64,000 nucleotides of DNA, taken from positions 1-64,000 of the forward strand of contig CACWMK010000022.1 of the NCBI GenBank assembly GCA_902761905.1, in the 5' to 3' direction. This DNA is from an uncultured Prevotellaceae bacterium (GTDB lineage: Bacteria; Bacteroidota; Bacteroidia; Bacteroidales; Bacteroidaceae). The notes under the pieces are model-generated. The model was not told where the DNA came from, made no database searches, and saw only the letters and a list, made by a program, of their open reading frames with translations. Shown here one piece after another: positions 18,869 to 29,293 of this stretch (its first letter is position 1; each line of letters opens with the position of its first letter). Position numbers and translations under genes: made by a program.

Positions 18869-19693
18869 TTATAGTTTATAGACCTGTTCTCTTACAAATT
18901 CAGCCCATTCCATCGGCGTTTTAGACTTATCAAATGTCTGCCAGGGAATAGGCTTACCTATCTTAACTTCGAAGGTTTTATGCACATTTTTGTACATTTC
19001 ATCGACAAGAAACAGCATTGCCAGATTAAATGGCAGATGCTTATCGCTGAAGTTGGCCAAGCGATAGAAGAACTTGCTGTTTTCGCCACTAAAGTGGATA
19101 GGCACAACATCTCGCTGATATTCAACACTCTTAGAAATGAACGTCTTCTTCCAAGGAAGATCCTTAATCACTCCGTTCTGCTTTCGCGAGCAGATTCCTG
19201 CAGGGAACATCAACATATGATGATCGCTCTTGAATCCAGCTTCAACCATCACAGGAAAGTTGCGGCTCTGATTACCCGTCTTGTTGATAGGAATACACAA
19301 CGGAGCAAGTCCTGGTAAATTCATCAGCAAATCGTTAACCAGATAGCGGAAGCGTCCATCATAGAATCTTCCGATAATGGCACCAAGTGCCACACCATCT
19401 TCACCACCAAGCGGGTGATTACTTACAAATGTATATAGCTTACCATCGTTAGGATCAGGAAGATTCTCCTTGCCTACGATGTTCAAAGTCATATCTAGGT
19501 ATTTTACGCATTCCTCAAGCCACTCCACACCAGTCTTATCGCGACTTTCCCAAAGAAAGGCGTTCACCTGGTTCTGATGAGCCACCTTTTTAAGCCAGCT
19601 TATCAGAGGTTTAGGCACAAATTTAGCCTTTGCACCCATCTTGCTTTTGAGGATCTGATCTATATCGATCGTTTGCTCTGTTACTGTCGTCAT
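18869..19693 (-). CDS. glsA: O-acyltransferase for glycine lipids (PlsC-like)
   Basis: A 274-residue lysophospholipid-acyltransferase-type protein. The ATG at 19693 is chosen because AGGAG lies just upstream and the longer frame runs back into a -7 element (TATTTTTG). The HX4D-like catalytic block appears as SNHPLGGEDG (His and Asp four apart), followed by the substrate-binding block PINKTGNQSRNFP and MFPAGICSR. GlsA of Bacteroides adds the second acyl chain by O-acylation to the N-acylated glycine made by GlsB, which is the next gene. Symbol from family and context. Confidence 0.82.
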   Translation of the reverse strand: MTTVTEQTIDIDQILKSKMGAKAKFVPKPLISWLKKVAHQNQVNAFLWESRDKTGVEWLEECVKYLDMTLNIVGKENLPDPNDGKLYTFVSNHPLGGEDGVALGAIIGRFYDGRFRYLVNDLLMNLPGLAPLCIPINKTGNQSRNFPVMVEAGFKSDHHMLMFPAGICSRKQNGVIKDLPWKKTFISKSVEYQRDVVPIHFSGENSKFFYRLANFSDKHLPFNLAMLFLVDEMYKNVHKTFEVKIGKPIPWQTFDKSKTPMEWAEFVREQVYKL

Positions 19694-19838
19694 TTCTCTC
19701 CTATGCACTAACAAGTTGCAAAAATAGCACATTTCTTTGAATAATGAGCAAAAATTGAAGAAAAAACTTTGTTTTTAAATGTATTTAGGAATGAAGAGGG
19801 CTTTTAATCATCAAAAAAAGGTTAAAAATAAAAAAAAG

Positions 19839-19880
19839 TGGGGAATTGTGGTGTAAAGTGGGGAAAAATCACTAATTTTG
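19839..19880 (+). promoter_or_regulatory. MraZ boxes overlapping the division-cluster promoter
   Basis: TGGGG (19839), TGGTG (19849) and TGGGG (19859) are spaced exactly 10 bp, matching the direct TGGGN repeats bound by MraZ in other bacteria. They end 10 bp before the -7 element TAATTTTG (19873-19880), so bound MraZ would cover the -33 region. mraZ starts 28 bp downstream. Autorepression of the cluster is the obvious reading. Confidence 0.8.
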
Positions 19881-19908
19881 CGCCAAATTTATTATTAAAT
19901 AGGTACGT

Positions 19909-20364
19909 ATGCGTTTTATAGGTAATATAGAGGCAAAAACAGACGCTAAGGGAAGAGCCTTCCTGCCAGCCGTTTTCCGCAAGGTGCTACAGGCATCTGG
20001 CGAGGAATGTCTGGTGCTTAGAAAGGACGTATTCCAGAGCTGTCTGGTTCTATATCCTGAAAGCGTATGGAACGAACGATTGGACTTGTTAAAGTCGCAG
20101 TTACGTCCCTGGATGCATACACACCAGCAGATTTTCCGCCAGTTCGTATCCGAGGCGGAAGTGGTAACACTCGATGGCAACGGACGATTCCTTATCTCTA
20201 AGCGACTGATGAAAGTTGCTGAAATAGAGCAGGATATCCAGTTTATCGGCATGGACAATACAATCGAGATTTGGGCACCAGAGAAATTGAAGCAGACCCT
20301 GAAGAGCGAAGAGGAATTCGGCATCGAATTTGAGAACATCATGAACATCAGCGATAATCTATGA
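19909..20364 (+). CDS. mraZ: Transcriptional regulator MraZ
   Basis: A 151-residue protein with two SpoVT/AbrB-like swapped-hairpin domains (GNIEAKTDAKGRAFLPAVFR near residue 5 and VTLDGNGRFLISKRL near 85). It is the first gene of the division and wall cluster and controls it by binding TGGGN repeats, which are present upstream. It overlaps rsmH by 4 bp (ATGA). Confidence 0.95.
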   Translation: MRFIGNIEAKTDAKGRAFLPAVFRKVLQASGEECLVLRKDVFQSCLVLYPESVWNERLDLLKSQLRPWMHTHQQIFRQFVSEAEVVTLDGNGRFLISKRLMKVAEIEQDIQFIGMDNTIEIWAPEKLKQTLKSEEEFGIEFENIMNISDNL

Positions 20365-21275
20365 TTACTACCGCCGAGACATATCACGTTCCAGTGCTAC
20401 TCAACGAGAGCATAGACGGACTTGACATCAAGTCCGACGGCATTTATATTGACGTAACCTTCGGCGGCGGAGGGCATAGTAAGGAAATACTACGGAGACT
20501 CGGTAAAAAGGGACATTTATATAGTTTCGACCAGGATCCCGATGCCGAAAAGAACATCGTGAATGATGATCGTTTCACATTCGTAAGAAGCAATTTCAGA
20601 TACCTGAAGAACTGGATGCGCTACTATGGTGTAGACCACATAGACGGTCTTCTAGCCGACCTGGGAGTTTCGAGCCACCATTTTGACGATGAAACACGTG
20701 GATTCTCATTCCGTTTCGACGCGCCGTTAGATATGCGAATGAACAAGCGAGCAGGAACTACTGCTGCAGAGATACTTAACAATTACGATGAAGAGCAGTT
20801 GGCCGACTTATTCTATATTTACGGAGAGCTAAAGAATGCCAGAAAGATTGCAGCCACTATTACCAAAGCTCGTAACGAGAAGAAAATCGAGACTACTGGT
20901 GATTTTCTACACGTGACAGAAAAACTTTTCCAACGTGAGAGAGAAAAAAAAGAGATGGCCAAAATGTTCCAAGCACTCCGCATAGAAGTGAATCACGAGA
21001 TGGACGCTCTTAAGGAAATGCTGAACGGCGCCAAGGATTTGCTTTGCGAGGGTGGACGTCTCTCTGTCATCACTTACCATTCGTTAGAAGACCGCATCGT
21101 AAAGAACATGATGAAAGCTGGCAATGTAGAAGGTAAGATAAAGCAAGACTTCTTTGGACGTATCGAAGCACCATTCCGCCTGATCAACAACAAGGTAATA
21201 GTACCTAGCGATGAGGAACAGCAACAAAACCCACGAAGCAGGAGTGCAAAACTAAGAGTGGCCGAAAAGATTTAA
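20361..21275 (+). CDS. rsmH: 16S rRNA (cytosine-1402-N4)-methyltransferase RsmH (MraW)
   Basis: A 304-residue SAM-dependent methyltransferase modifying C1402 in the ribosomal decoding centre. Motifs are HVPVLLNESIDGL, the SAM loop YIDVTFGGGGHSKEIL, LADLGVSSHHFDD, and the C-terminal ITYHSLEDRIVKNMM with PRSRSAKLRVAEKI. Length is typical. Start overlaps the mraZ stop. Confidence 0.96.
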   Translation: MITTAETYHVPVLLNESIDGLDIKSDGIYIDVTFGGGGHSKEILRRLGKKGHLYSFDQDPDAEKNIVNDDRFTFVRSNFRYLKNWMRYYGVDHIDGLLADLGVSSHHFDDETRGFSFRFDAPLDMRMNKRAGTTAAEILNNYDEEQLADLFYIYGELKNARKIAATITKARNEKKIETTGDFLHVTEKLFQREREKKEMAKMFQALRIEVNHEMDALKEMLNGAKDLLCEGGRLSVITYHSLEDRIVKNMMKAGNVEGKIKQDFFGRIEAPFRLINNKVIVPSDEEQQQNPRSRSAKLRVAEKI

Positions 21276-21284
21276 AGGAAGAAG

Positions 21285-21776
21285 ATGGAGAAGAATGACG
21301 ACATAGAACTGGAGATGCAGGAGATTATCGAGGAGCAACCCGCGATAAAGGATGAGGTAAGCCTCAAAGAAGAGGCCTCCGAGATGAAAGAGCATGCCAA
21401 GAAAACCATCCAAAAGATTAAGGAAAAGGTAAAGGAGGAAGACCCCAAACTTACCGCATCCCTGAACCTGAGGACAATCCTTGGTGGCGACTTCCTGACT
21501 GCCGAAATGGTGCGCAAGCAGATTTGGCTGTTTGTGCTTATGGTATTCTTTACCATCATCTATGTTGCCTCAAGATATCAGTGCCAGCAGGACCTGATTA
21601 CTATTGACAAGCTAGAGAAGGATTTGCTTGATGCAAAGTACAAGGCACTTTCCAGTTCAAGTACCCTTACAGAGATGTGCCGTGAGAGCCATGTGCTCGA
21701 TGCACTGAAACAGAACAAAGATTCGCTGCTCCACATATCGGATCAGCCACCATATATAATTAATGTACCCGAATAA
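21285..21776 (+). CDS. FtsL-like cell-division protein
   Basis: A 163-residue bitopic protein: a long acidic and lysine-rich cytoplasmic N-terminus (~1-75), one membrane helix (~84-103, LFVLMVFFTIIYVASRY) and a short periplasmic coiled-coil tail. This topology and the place between rsmH and ftsI are those of FtsL, and Bacteroidota copies are annotated as FtsL-like. The N-terminal tail is longer than in E. coli FtsL. Confidence 0.8.
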   Translation: MEKNDDIELEMQEIIEEQPAIKDEVSLKEEASEMKEHAKKTIQKIKEKVKEEDPKLTASLNLRTILGGDFLTAEMVRKQIWLFVLMVFFTIIYVASRYQCQQDLITIDKLEKDLLDAKYKALSSSSTLTEMCRESHVLDALKQNKDSLLHISDQPPYIINVPE

Positions 21777-21782
21777 TAAGAG

Positions 21783-23900
21783 ATGAGTAAGTTCAATAAC
21801 GATAAGGTCATGCCACGCTACTTCGCTATCGCAGTAGTACTAACGTTTATTGGTTTTGCCGTTGTAGGTAAGGCCATGTATATCATGACCGCAAAGAAGG
21901 ACTATTGGACTCAGGTAGCATCTCGACTGAAGCGCGACAGTGTGGTAGTTAAGCCTAATCGCGGAAACATCCTAAGCTGCGATGGCCAACTTATGGCCAG
22001 CAGTATCCCAGAGTACATGGTATACATGGACTTCCAGGCTGGCGCCGACGATTCTATCGGCCGACACAAGCGCGACTCTATCTGGGCTGAGAATATTGAT
22101 ACTATCTGCTATGGACTGAATCAGATATTTCCACAAAAATCGGCAGCAGAATTCAAGGCACATTTGCTGGAAGGCAAGAATACCATATCAAAGAACGGTG
22201 TGAAAGGATCGCGCAACTGGAAGATCTGGCCAAAGCGTATCGATTACAACACCTTCTGCGAGGTTCACAATTTGCCAATCTTTAAGGAGCGAGCTTATAA
22301 AGGAGGATTCCATTGGGAAACTTTCAACTCACGTCGTAAACCTTTCGGTACTCTGGCACAACGAACCATTGGAGAGATGTTTGGTGCAAAAGATAGCGCC
22401 AAGAATGGTCTTGAGCTTTCGCTCGACACCCTGCTTAGAGGAAAGAACGGTCTGATGCATCGTCGCAAGATTCTAAGTAAGTATCTTGACATCCCCGTAC
22501 TCTCACCAGAGGATGGAGTTGACGTTGTAACTACAATCGACGTTGGTATGCAGGACTTAGCCGAGCGCGCTTTGGTAGACGAGTTGAAGGAAATCAATGG
22601 CGAAATGGGCGTTGCCATACTAATGGAAGTTAAAACAGGCGACGTAAAAGCTATCGTAAATATGACCCGAGGCCAGGACGGTAACTACTATGAGATGGTA
22701 AACAACGCTATCAGCTACCGTTGCGAACCTGGTTCTGTGTTCAAGGTAGCCTCGTTCCTCGTAGCTCTGGATGACGGAGTAATTGACACCACAATGACCA
22801 TTCCAACTGGATGTGGCGTTATGGAGATGCATGGCCGTCCAATGAAGGACCACAACTGGCGTCGCGGAGGCTATGGCACCATTAATGTAGCTCGAGCACT
22901 TGAGGTTAGTTCTAATATCGGTGTAAGCTACTTGATTGACAAATACTATGGCAGCAATCCTCGTAAATACGTTGAGGGACTATATCGAATCGGTATCCAT
23001 GAGGACTTGAAACTGCCGTTGGTAGGTTATCATACCCCTATGATACGTATGCCGGACACTAAAACCACAGATAGGGCCAAGTATTGGAGTAAGACTACCC
23101 TACCCTGGATGAGCATTGGATACGAAACACAGATTGCCCCCATCAATACCGTTGCATTCTATAATGCGATTGCTAATGACGGTAAAATGATGCAACCTCG
23201 ATTTGTAAAACAGTTGATGAAGAACGGCGAAGTTATCCGTGAGTTTGAGCCTGTTGTGCTGAAAGAACGTATTGCCAAACCACAGACCATCAAGACTATG
23301 CAGACCATCCTTGAGCATGTGGTAAGTCAGGGACTTGGTAAGAAAGCTGGTTCAAGATCATTCAAAGTGGCAGGAAAGACCGGTACAGCTCAGGTGGCCG
23401 ACCAATATGGAAGCTATCACTCAGGCGTTACACGTTACTGGCTCAGTTTTGCAGGTTTCTTCCCTGCAGACAATCCACGATACACCTGCATCGTATGTCT
23501 TAAAAAGTCTGGCCTCCCCGCTTCTGGTGGTGGTATGAGCGGTGTGGTATTCCATCATATTGCCGAAGGTGTAATGGCTCAGAATCTTAAGCGCAACGTT
23601 GATGCAGCTCGCGATGCATCGTCAGTTATGACTCCTGATGTAAAAAAAGGTGATAACGCTGCTGCAAACTATGTACTTTCTAGTCTTGGAGCCAAAGCTA
23701 AGAGCTATAGCAATTATCGCGAAGTTAGCAAGCACCAGGTACCAGATGTTACGGGAATGGGCGCGAAAGATGCCGTTTATCTGCTAGAAAGTCGGCACAT
23801 AAAGACCCGATTGAAGGGAAGAGGAAAAGTTAAGTCACAAAGCATCCACGCTGGCTCTGCAGTTAAGCAGGGAATGGTGTGCGAACTAGTTTTAGATTAA
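21783..23900 (+). CDS. ftsI: Penicillin-binding protein 2B/3-type transpeptidase with PASTA domain
   Basis: A 705-residue class B penicillin-binding protein for septal peptidoglycan cross-linking. One N-terminal membrane anchor (~13-33) precedes the dimerisation domain ([15 protein letters not shown]). In the transpeptidase domain the catalytic Ser ~318 is in [13 protein letters not shown] follows in VSSNIGVSY, and KTG is in [11 protein letters not shown] single PASTA domain ([17 protein letters not shown]) ends the protein, unlike E. coli FtsI but usual in Bacteroidota. 6 bp after ftsL. Confidence 0.95.
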   Translation: MSKFNNDKVMPRYFAIAVVLTFIGFAVVGKAMYIMTAKKDYWTQVASRLKRDSVVVKPNRGNILSCDGQLMASSIPEYMVYMDFQAGADDSIGRHKRDSIWAENIDTICYGLNQIFPQKSAAEFKAHLLEGKNTISKNGVKGSRNWKIWPKRIDYNTFCEVHNLPIFKERAYKGGFHWETFNSRRKPFGTLAQRTIGEMFGAKDSAKNGLELSLDTLLRGKNGLMHRRKILSKYLDIPVLSPEDGVDVVTTIDVGMQDLAERALVDELKEINGEMGVAILMEVKTGDVKAIVNMTRGQDGNYYEMVNNAISYRCEPGSVFKVASFLVALDDGVIDTTMTIPTGCGVMEMHGRPMKDHNWRRGGYGTINVARALEVSSNIGVSYLIDKYYGSNPRKYVEGLYRIGIHEDLKLPLVGYHTPMIRMPDTKTTDRAKYWSKTTLPWMSIGYETQIAPINTVAFYNAIANDGKMMQPRFVKQLMKNGEVIREFEPVVLKERIAKPQTIKTMQTILEHVVSQGLGKKAGSRSFKVAGKTGTAQVADQYGSYHSGVTRYWLSFAGFFPADNPRYTCIVCLKKSGLPASGGGMSGVVFHHIAEGVMAQNLKRNVDAARDASSVMTPDVKKGDNAAANYVLSSLGAKAKSYSNYREVSKHQVPDVTGMGAKDAVYLLESRHIKTRLKGRGKVKSQSIHAGSAVKQGMVCELVLD

Positions 23901-23923
23901 TATATATAATAAGGTATAAGGAT

Positions 23924-25375
23924 ATGAGATTAAATGAACTGCTCAAGAATGTAGAAACACTCAACATCATTGGTGATGTTGATGTGGAGATTACAGGTGT
24001 CAACATTGACTCCCGTCGTATAGAGAAGGGACATCTTTTTGTTGCCATTCCAGGCACCGTTACGGATGGACACAAGTTCATTCCAAAAGCTATTGAGCTA
24101 GGAGCTACAGCTGTATTATGCGAGAAAATACCAGAAGAACAGACTCCTGAAGTAACATACGTTCAGGTTGCCTCTACAGAAGATGCTGTAGGCAAGGCTG
24201 CCACACTGTTTTATGGCGATCCTTCAAGAAAACTGAAACTCGTAGGTGTAACAGGAACCAACGGCAAGACCACCATCGCCACCTTATTATATAATATGTT
24301 CCGCAAGTTCGGACACAAGTGTGGCCTGCTCTCAACTGTATGCAACTATATCGAGGGTGAAGCAATACCAGCCGACCATACTACGCCCGACCCTATCGAG
24401 CTGAATCGATTGCTGGCCCAGATGGTTGATGCCGGATGTGAATATGCGTTTATGGAGTGTTCTAGCCACGCCATCGCACAGAAGCGTATCGGCGGACTGA
24501 AGTTTGCTGGCGGATTGTTTACCAATCTCACCCGCGACCATCTGGATTACCACAAGACATTTGAAAACTATCGTGATGCCAAAAAGGCGTTCTTCGATGG
24601 TCTCGACAAAGATGCATTCGCGATAACCAATGCAGACGACAAGAACGGAATGGTAATGGTCCAGAACTGTAAAGCACAGATCAAGACCTACTCTACCCGC
24701 ACAATGGCCGACTTCAAGGCTAAGATTATCGAGTGCCATTTCGAAGGAATGTATCTCGACATCAACGGCAAGGAGGTTGGCGTTCAGTTCATCGGAAAGT
24801 TCAACGTAAGCAACTTGTTGGCAGTTTATGGAGCAGCAGTAATGTTGGGCAAGAAACCTGAGGACATCCTACTGATTCTCAGTACATTGAAGAGTGTTAA
24901 CGGCCGTCTGGAGCCTATCCATTCACCAGAAGGTTATACTGCTATCGTTGACTACGCCCATACCCCCGATGCTCTCGAGAATGTGCTCAATGCAATCCAT
25001 GAAGTACTTAACGGCAAGGGAAAGGTTATAACCGTTTGTGGTGCTGGCGGCAATCGCGACAAAGGCAAGCGTCCCATCATGGCACAAGAAGCAGTCAAGC
25101 AGAGCGATAAGGTCATCATCACCTCGGATAATCCACGATTCGAAGAGCCACAGGATATTATAAACGACATGCTGGCAGGTCTCGACCAGAAGCAGATGAA
25201 GAAAGTACTAAGCATCGTAGACCGTCGAGAGGCTATACGCACAGCATGTATGCTGGCCGAAAAGGGCGATGTTATTCTCATTGCAGGCAAGGGTCACGAA
25301 GACTATCAGGAGATAAAGGGTGTTAAGCACCACTTCGATGACAAGGAAGTAGTAAAGGAAATATTTAATTCATAA
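23924..25375 (+). CDS. murE: UDP-MurNAc-tripeptide synthetase (meso-DAP adding)
   Basis: A 483-residue Mur ligase adding the third stem residue. ATG 23924 gives the standard N-terminus MRLNELLKN; the longer frame overlaps ftsI. Motifs are [16 protein letters not shown] (ATP loop), [10 protein letters not shown] and DNPRFEEP. The DNPR motif is the known determinant for meso-diaminopimelate rather than lysine, so this organism should make DAP-type peptidoglycan. Confidence 0.95.
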   Translation: MRLNELLKNVETLNIIGDVDVEITGVNIDSRRIEKGHLFVAIPGTVTDGHKFIPKAIELGATAVLCEKIPEEQTPEVTYVQVASTEDAVGKAATLFYGDPSRKLKLVGVTGTNGKTTIATLLYNMFRKFGHKCGLLSTVCNYIEGEAIPADHTTPDPIELNRLLAQMVDAGCEYAFMECSSHAIAQKRIGGLKFAGGLFTNLTRDHLDYHKTFENYRDAKKAFFDGLDKDAFAITNADDKNGMVMVQNCKAQIKTYSTRTMADFKAKIIECHFEGMYLDINGKEVGVQFIGKFNVSNLLAVYGAAVMLGKKPEDILLILSTLKSVNGRLEPIHSPEGYTAIVDYAHTPDALENVLNAIHEVLNGKGKVITVCGAGGNRDKGKRPIMAQEAVKQSDKVIITSDNPRFEEPQDIINDMLAGLDQKQMKKVLSIVDRREAIRTACMLAEKGDVILIAGKGHEDYQEIKGVKHHFDDKEVVKEIFNS

Positions 25376-25385
25376 TAAATAGCAT

Positions 25386-26657
25386 ATGTTATACTATCTG
25401 TTCAGATTCCTCGATCAATACGACATACCAGGATCACACATGTGGGCCTATATATCATTCCGCTCACTATTAACGCTTATCCTTTCACTGCTCATCTCAG
25501 CATGGTTCGGTGAGAAGTTTATCAAGTGGATGAAACGTAGAAACATTTTCGAGACAGAACGTGATCCAAGCATCGACCCATTCGGAGTTGAAAAGAAAGG
25601 CGTGCCCACAATGGGTGGCATCATCATCATTGTAAGTATACTTGTTCCTGTATTGCTTTTCGGACGTATACGTAACACCTATCTTATCCTGATGGTTATC
25701 ACAACCGTTTGGCTTGGATTCCTTGGATTCCTTGATGACTACATCAAGATATTCAAGCGCAACAAGGATGGACTGAAAGGAAAATACAAAATTGTAGGTC
25801 AGGTAAGTATCGGCTTCATCGTCGGACTAACACTTTGGCTAAGTCCAGATGTTGTAGTAAGAGAGAATGTCAACGTAGCACAGCAGAATCAGGAAATAGT
25901 TGTAAAACACAAAAAAGAAGCTGTGAAGTCATTGCAGACAACTATCCCTTTCATAAAGAACCACAACCTCAATTACTCTAATGTAATGTCGTTCTTAGGA
26001 AAGAATAAGGTTGCTGCAGGTTGGGTATTGTTTGTTTTCATTACCATCTTTGTGGTAACAGCAATATCAAACGGAGCCAATCTTAACGATGGAATGGACG
26101 GAATGTGTGCAGGAAATTCCGCAATTATAGGAGTTGCATTGGGTATATTAGCCTACGTATCGTCACATATAGGATATGCTTCTTATTTCGACATTATGTA
26201 TATTCCCCACTCAGAGGAACTGGTAGTATTCCTTTGCGCATTCATCGGTGCTATGATAGGTTTCCTGTGGTATAACGCCTACCCTGCTCAGGTATTCATG
26301 GGCGACACAGGTTCACTCACCATCGGTGGTATCATCGGTGTTGCTGCTGTAATCATCCACAAGGAGCTATTGTTGCCCATCCTTTGCGGAATATTCTTCG
26401 TTGAGAATCTGAGTGTTATCATCCAGACCCAATGGTTCAAGATTATGAAGCGTAAAGGTCAGCGTGTTCGTGTGTTCCGTGCAACACCTATCCACGACAA
26501 TTTCCGTAAGCTCGATTCACAACTCGACGCAACAAGTAGGTATATTCTTAAAGGTTGGCCTCATCGTCCATTCCACGAGTCGAAGATTACTATCCGATTC
26601 TGGATTACCTCGATCATACTGGCCGCACTCACAATCATAACATTAAAGATGAGATAA
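25386..26657 (+). CDS. mraY: Phospho-MurNAc-pentapeptide translocase
   Basis: A 423-residue polytopic enzyme making lipid I. Visible motifs are the DD pair in GFLDDYIKIFKRNKDGLKGKYK, NGANLNDGMDGM, FMGDTGSL and the C-terminal HDNFRKL region. About ten membrane segments. It is longer than E. coli MraY because of a loop at ~160-200, as in other Bacteroidota. Confidence 0.95.
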   Translation: MLYYLFRFLDQYDIPGSHMWAYISFRSLLTLILSLLISAWFGEKFIKWMKRRNIFETERDPSIDPFGVEKKGVPTMGGIIIIVSILVPVLLFGRIRNTYLILMVITTVWLGFLGFLDDYIKIFKRNKDGLKGKYKIVGQVSIGFIVGLTLWLSPDVVVRENVNVAQQNQEIVVKHKKEAVKSLQTTIPFIKNHNLNYSNVMSFLGKNKVAAGWVLFVFITIFVVTAISNGANLNDGMDGMCAGNSAIIGVALGILAYVSSHIGYASYFDIMYIPHSEELVVFLCAFIGAMIGFLWYNAYPAQVFMGDTGSLTIGGIIGVAAVIIHKELLLPILCGIFFVENLSVIIQTQWFKIMKRKGQRVRVFRATPIHDNFRKLDSQLDATSRYILKGWPHRPFHESKITIRFWITSIILAALTIITLKMR

Positions 26658-26662
26658 AGGAT

Positions 26663-27994
26663 ATGAAAAGAATAGTTATATTAGGAGCAGGCGAAAGTGG
26701 CGCAGGAGCCGCCGTTCTCGCAAAGAAAGAAGGTTTCGATGTGTTTGTTTCAGACATGTCGAAGATTGCCGACAAGTACAAGAAACAGTTGGACAACCAC
26801 CAGATAGAGTGGGAGGAAGGACAGCACACAGAAGAGAAAATTCTGAATGCAGATGAGATTATCAAGAGTCCTGGCATCCCAGACACTGCTCCGATGATTC
26901 AGAAGATTATCGCTAAGGGTATCCACATCATCAGCGAAATTGAGTTTGCTGGACGCTATACCAACTCTAAGATGATCTGTATCACAGGCTCAAATGGTAA
27001 GACCACAACCACCTCGCTTATCTACCACATTTTCAAGGAGGCTGGTTATGACGCAGGTTTGGCAGGAAACATCGGTAATTCTCTGGCGCTACAGGTTGCA
27101 GAGGATCCACACGAGTATTACATCATCGAGCTCAGTTCGTTTCAGCTCGACAATATGTATGACTTCCGTGCAAACATAGCTATCCTGCTCAATATCACTC
27201 CCGACCATCTGGATCGCTATAACTTCGAGATGCAGAACTACGTGGATGCAAAGATGCGCATCATTCAGAACCAGACACCAAAGGATGCTTTCATCTATTG
27301 GGCCGACGATCCAATTATTAAGCGTGAGTTAGAGAAATACGATATCCACTCTATCCAGTACCCATTCTCTGAACTTAAGGAGAAGGGCGTGATTGGTTAC
27401 ATAGAGGAGGGCCAGTATAAGATTGAGAAGCCCGAGCCATTCAATATGGAGCAAGAGAGTCTCAGCCTTACTGGCAAGCACAACATCTACAACTCATTGG
27501 CTGCAGGTATCGCTGCCGACATTGCTGGTATCAAGAAGGAAGAGATTCGAAAGAGTCTGAGCGACTTCCCCGGCGTTGAGCACCGTTTGGAAAAAGTATG
27601 CACCGTTCGTGGTGTACAATATATCAACGACTCGAAAGCCACCAACGTAGATGCCTGCTGGTATGCTCTTGAAGCAATGAAAACCAAGGTAATCCTGATT
27701 ATTGGTGGCAAGGATAAGGGTAATGATTACGACCCTATCAAACCTCTGGTTAAGGAAAAATGCTCTGGCATTGTTTATCTTGGTGCCGACAATCAAAAGC
27801 TTCACGACAACTTTGACAGTCTCGGGATCCCCGTTCGCGACACTCACTCTATGAAGGAGTGTATGGAGGCTTGTTACGAAATGGCCAAGCCTGGCGAGAC
27901 CGTACTGTTGAGCCCATGCTGTGCATCGTTCGACCTCTTCAAGAATATGGAGGATCGCGGTGAGCAGTTCAAAACTCTGGCTAGAAATCTCTAA
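26663..27994 (+). CDS. murD: UDP-MurNAc-L-alanine:D-glutamate ligase
   Basis: A 443-residue Mur ligase; ATG 26663 chosen because MKRIVILGAGESG starts the N-terminal Rossmann domain and the upstream extension overlaps mraY. ATP loop in CITGSNGKTTTTSLIYH, central motif ELSSFQLD, and YINDSKATN. 5 bp after mraY; ordinary length. Confidence 0.95.
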   Translation: MKRIVILGAGESGAGAAVLAKKEGFDVFVSDMSKIADKYKKQLDNHQIEWEEGQHTEEKILNADEIIKSPGIPDTAPMIQKIIAKGIHIISEIEFAGRYTNSKMICITGSNGKTTTTSLIYHIFKEAGYDAGLAGNIGNSLALQVAEDPHEYYIIELSSFQLDNMYDFRANIAILLNITPDHLDRYNFEMQNYVDAKMRIIQNQTPKDAFIYWADDPIIKRELEKYDIHSIQYPFSELKEKGVIGYIEEGQYKIEKPEPFNMEQESLSLTGKHNIYNSLAAGIAADIAGIKKEEIRKSLSDFPGVEHRLEKVCTVRGVQYINDSKATNVDACWYALEAMKTKVILIIGGKDKGNDYDPIKPLVKEKCSGIVYLGADNQKLHDNFDSLGIPVRDTHSMKECMEACYEMAKPGETVLLSPCCASFDLFKNMEDRGEQFKTLARNL

Positions 27995-28014
27995 AAAGAT
28001 TAGATAAAAAGAAT

Positions 28015-29250
28015 ATGAACAAGAAAATAGGAAACATCTTTAAAGGAGACAAGGTCATCTGGATGGTATTCTTCTTCCTCTGTATGATCAGTATTGTCGA
28101 AGTATTTTCTGCTTCGAGCAACCTGACGTATAAGAGCCAGAACTATATGGGCCCTATCGTCTTCCACACCGTCACCATCATTCTGGGTGCGGTGGTAGCG
28201 GTAGTCACGCTCAACATCCCTTGCCGATACTTTAAACTGATGACACCTTTCTTGCTCATTATCACCGTAGTATTACTGCTATGGGTTTTGGCTACTGGTG
28301 AACGTACCGGCGATGCCAGCCGATGGATAAATATCTTCGGTCTGACATTTCAACCATCAGAGATAGCAAAGGGGACCGTAGTTTTGGCCACGGCTCAGAT
28401 TCTGAGTGCAATGCAGAGAGAGAATGGTGCTGACAAAAAGGCATTTAAATACATACTCTGGATTGTGGTTCCAATAGCCATGCTTATTATGGTTGAGAAC
28501 CTCTCTACCGCAGCATTGCTGTGTTCTGTGGTATTCCTGATGATGTTTATCGGACGTGTCCCGATGGTTCAGCTAGGCAAGCTGGTAGGAGTTGTAGCAG
28601 CCCTAGCCTTTGCAGGTTTCCTGTTTATTATGGCTGTGGGTAACGACAACAACGTCGCTGTAGACAAAGCAAAAACCGAACAGGTATCTAAGCCCAAGGA
28701 GAAGAGTAAGTTGGAGAAAATTCTACATCGCGCTGACACCTGGAAATCGCGCATCAAGAAGTTCTCTAACAAAGAGATTATCACTCCCGATCAGTACGAC
28801 CTAGATAAAGATGCTCAGGTAGCTCACGCAAATATCGCTATCGTTTCGAGCAACATCATCGGTAAAGGTCCTGGCCAGTCAGTAGAGCGCGACTTCCTGT
28901 CGCAGGCATTCTCCGACTTCATCTTTGCTATCGTCATCGAAGAATTAGGTATTATTGGTGCCACATTTGTGGTATTCCTATACATTGTACTTGTATATCG
29001 AACAGCCCGCATTGCCAGCAGATGTGAGAACAACTTCCCTGCATTCCTGGCTATGGGATTGGCATTACTGTTGGTAATCCAGGCAGCCTTCAATATGTTG
29101 GTTGCAGTAGGTATTGCACCAGTAACAGGTCAGCCACTCCCACTTATCAGTAAAGGTGGTACTTCTACCATCATTAACTGCGCTTATATCGGAGTTATAT
29201 TAAGTGTTAGCCGTTCTGCGAAAAAAAGGATGGTAAAAATAGCAGAATAA
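28015..29250 (+). CDS. ftsW: Septal peptidoglycan polymerase FtsW (SEDS family)
   Basis: A 411-residue SEDS glycosyltransferase that polymerises lipid II with FtsI. Typical features are GDASRWINIFGLTFQPSEIAK, the HSDFI-like SQAFSDFIFAIVIEELG and the C-terminal GQPLPLISKGGTS. A charged loop (~220-250) is inserted between membrane segments. About ten helices. Confidence 0.94.
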   Translation: MNKKIGNIFKGDKVIWMVFFFLCMISIVEVFSASSNLTYKSQNYMGPIVFHTVTIILGAVVAVVTLNIPCRYFKLMTPFLLIITVVLLLWVLATGERTGDASRWINIFGLTFQPSEIAKGTVVLATAQILSAMQRENGADKKAFKYILWIVVPIAMLIMVENLSTAALLCSVVFLMMFIGRVPMVQLGKLVGVVAALAFAGFLFIMAVGNDNNVAVDKAKTEQVSKPKEKSKLEKILHRADTWKSRIKKFSNKEIITPDQYDLDKDAQVAHANIAIVSSNIIGKGPGQSVERDFLSQAFSDFIFAIVIEELGIIGATFVVFLYIVLVYRTARIASRCENNFPAFLAMGLALLLVIQAAFNMLVAVGIAPVTGQPLPLISKGGTSTIINCAYIGVILSVSRSAKKRMVKIAE

Positions 29251-29263
29251 GAAATAAATTTTG

Positions 29264-29271
29264 TATTTTTG
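29264..29271 (+). promoter_or_regulatory. Possible internal promoter before murG
   Basis: TATTTTTG in the 43-bp ftsW-murG gap matches the TAnnTTTG -7 consensus and lies 22 bp before the murG start. No good -33 element is seen. Confidence 0.35.
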
Positions 29272-29293
29272 CACGCGTTTAATAAAATAATAT

